Assembly: GCA_017860615.1 (NCBI GenBank)
Contig: JAGDMU010000007.1
Location: forward strand, 132,534-196,533
DNA: 64,000 nucleotides
Direction of reading: 5' to 3'
Source: Pseudomonadota bacterium
GTDB taxonomy: Bacteria; Campylobacterota; Campylobacteria; Campylobacterales; Sulfurospirillaceae
This document shows positions 63,600-64,000 of the stretch, one piece after another; the stretch's first letter is position 1, and every line of letters starts with the position of its first letter. The notes under the pieces were generated by a model. That model did no database searches, had not been told where the DNA came from, and saw nothing but the letters and a program-made list of their open reading frames with translations. Position numbers and translations under genes: made by a program.

Positions 63600-64000
63600 G
63601 ACTTTTTTCGGGCAATCACAAAAAAATTGGGACAAAAATGCTTTGCAGGAATGAGATCAATCAGTAATCCTAAAAGGTTATTACCTATAAAAACACCTAA
63701 AATAAAAGGGAGCAACAAAGTATTGCGAAGAAAGCGAACACACGCCAATTTTTCCCAAATAAACCCATTAATAATCGAAAAAAGTGTCGTACCAAGATAC
63801 CCTTGATAGTGCCATTCAACAACCTCTAAGCCATACTTCTGAAGCAATGTGCGAAGTCCATACTCACTAAAACGATGAAAATCATATGGCGTAGCATGGG
63901 CTTGATAGATGAAAGGTACGGAGAGCAACATTACGCCCGCAGGCTTTAGAACACGGACTGCTTCACTTAAGGCTTTTTCATACTCAAAAACATGCTCTAA
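63596..64000 (-). CDS. SAM-dependent methyltransferase (partial, continues past the window)
   Basis: The frame is open to the edge at 64000. It reads LEHVFEYEKALSEAVRVLKPAGVMLLSVPF, the C-terminal half of a type 11 methyltransferase, followed by HATPYDFHRFSEYGLRTLL. The C-terminal 50 residues hold a hydrophobic segment. The N-terminus with motif I lies outside the window. Confidence 0.8.
   Translation of the reverse strand, partial: LEHVFEYEKALSEAVRVLKPAGVMLLSVPFIYQAHATPYDFHRFSEYGLRTLLQKYGLEVVEWHYQGYLGTTLFSIINGFIWEKLACVRFLRNTLLLPFILGVFIGNNLLGLLIDLIPAKHFCPNFFVIARKKS

Overview
The window reads as a chromosomal segment of a Campylobacterota bacterium, most likely a Sulfurospirillum relative. 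The reasons are the complete pseudaminic acid operon with a FlaC-like short flagellin, futalosine-route MqnA, a HcyD/MetY-type sulfur assimilation cluster, a PEB4-like chaperone, and dense minus-strand operons with 4-nt overlaps in a moderately AT-rich background. The genus is inferred from gene content only.

Layout. 1-6.7 kb: sulfur assimilation (JAMM protease, sulfite reductase fused to a TusA-like domain, siroheme synthase, O-acetylhomoserine sulfhydrylase, MnmA), with two inverted copies of a structured intergenic element around the reductase/siroheme pair. 6.7-16.2 kb: a permease, a heme-protein pair with a divergent two-component system, a diguanylate cyclase, a porin and a three-rhodanese lipoprotein. 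16.2-22.8 kb: a long minus-strand arsenic resistance region (two ArsC, ArsR, ArsB, CcdA, thioredoxin lipoprotein, DUF2703 protein, ArsP-like permease, rhodanese, small thioredoxin, degenerate response regulator). 23.1-26.1 kb: arsenite oxidase aioBA. 26.1-29.8 kb: outer-membrane protein, LolA-like protein, FtsX permease and ABC ATPase; two of these four genes are frameshifted. 29.8-37.7 kb: arrXSR regulators divergent from arrCAB, the respiratory arsenate reductase, behind a sigma-54 promoter. 37.7-53 kb: mostly housekeeping genes (MreB paralog, TerC, MqnA, GdhA, Upp, malic enzyme, GltX, PEB4-like isomerase, AccC/AccB, Dcd, RlmI-like). 53-64 kb: FlaC, pseBCFGHI and convergent surface-glycan genes.

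The central theme is arsenic. ArrCAB should use menaquinol to reduce arsenate, AioBA should take electrons from arsenite, and ArsC/ArsB/ArsR remove intracellular arsenic, all within about 21 kb. ArrX-ArrS-ArrR (periplasmic binding protein, histidine kinase, sigma-54 activator) adjoin arrC, and a near-consensus -24/-12 promoter precedes arrC. Active-site residues of both arsenic enzymes are present with the spacing known for the families.

Sequence-integrity warnings: accC lacks its N-terminal start region and is fused to the end of accB through a 9-base repeat; the LolA-like gene and the FtsX permease gene each need a one-base shift. These may be real mutations or assembly errors.
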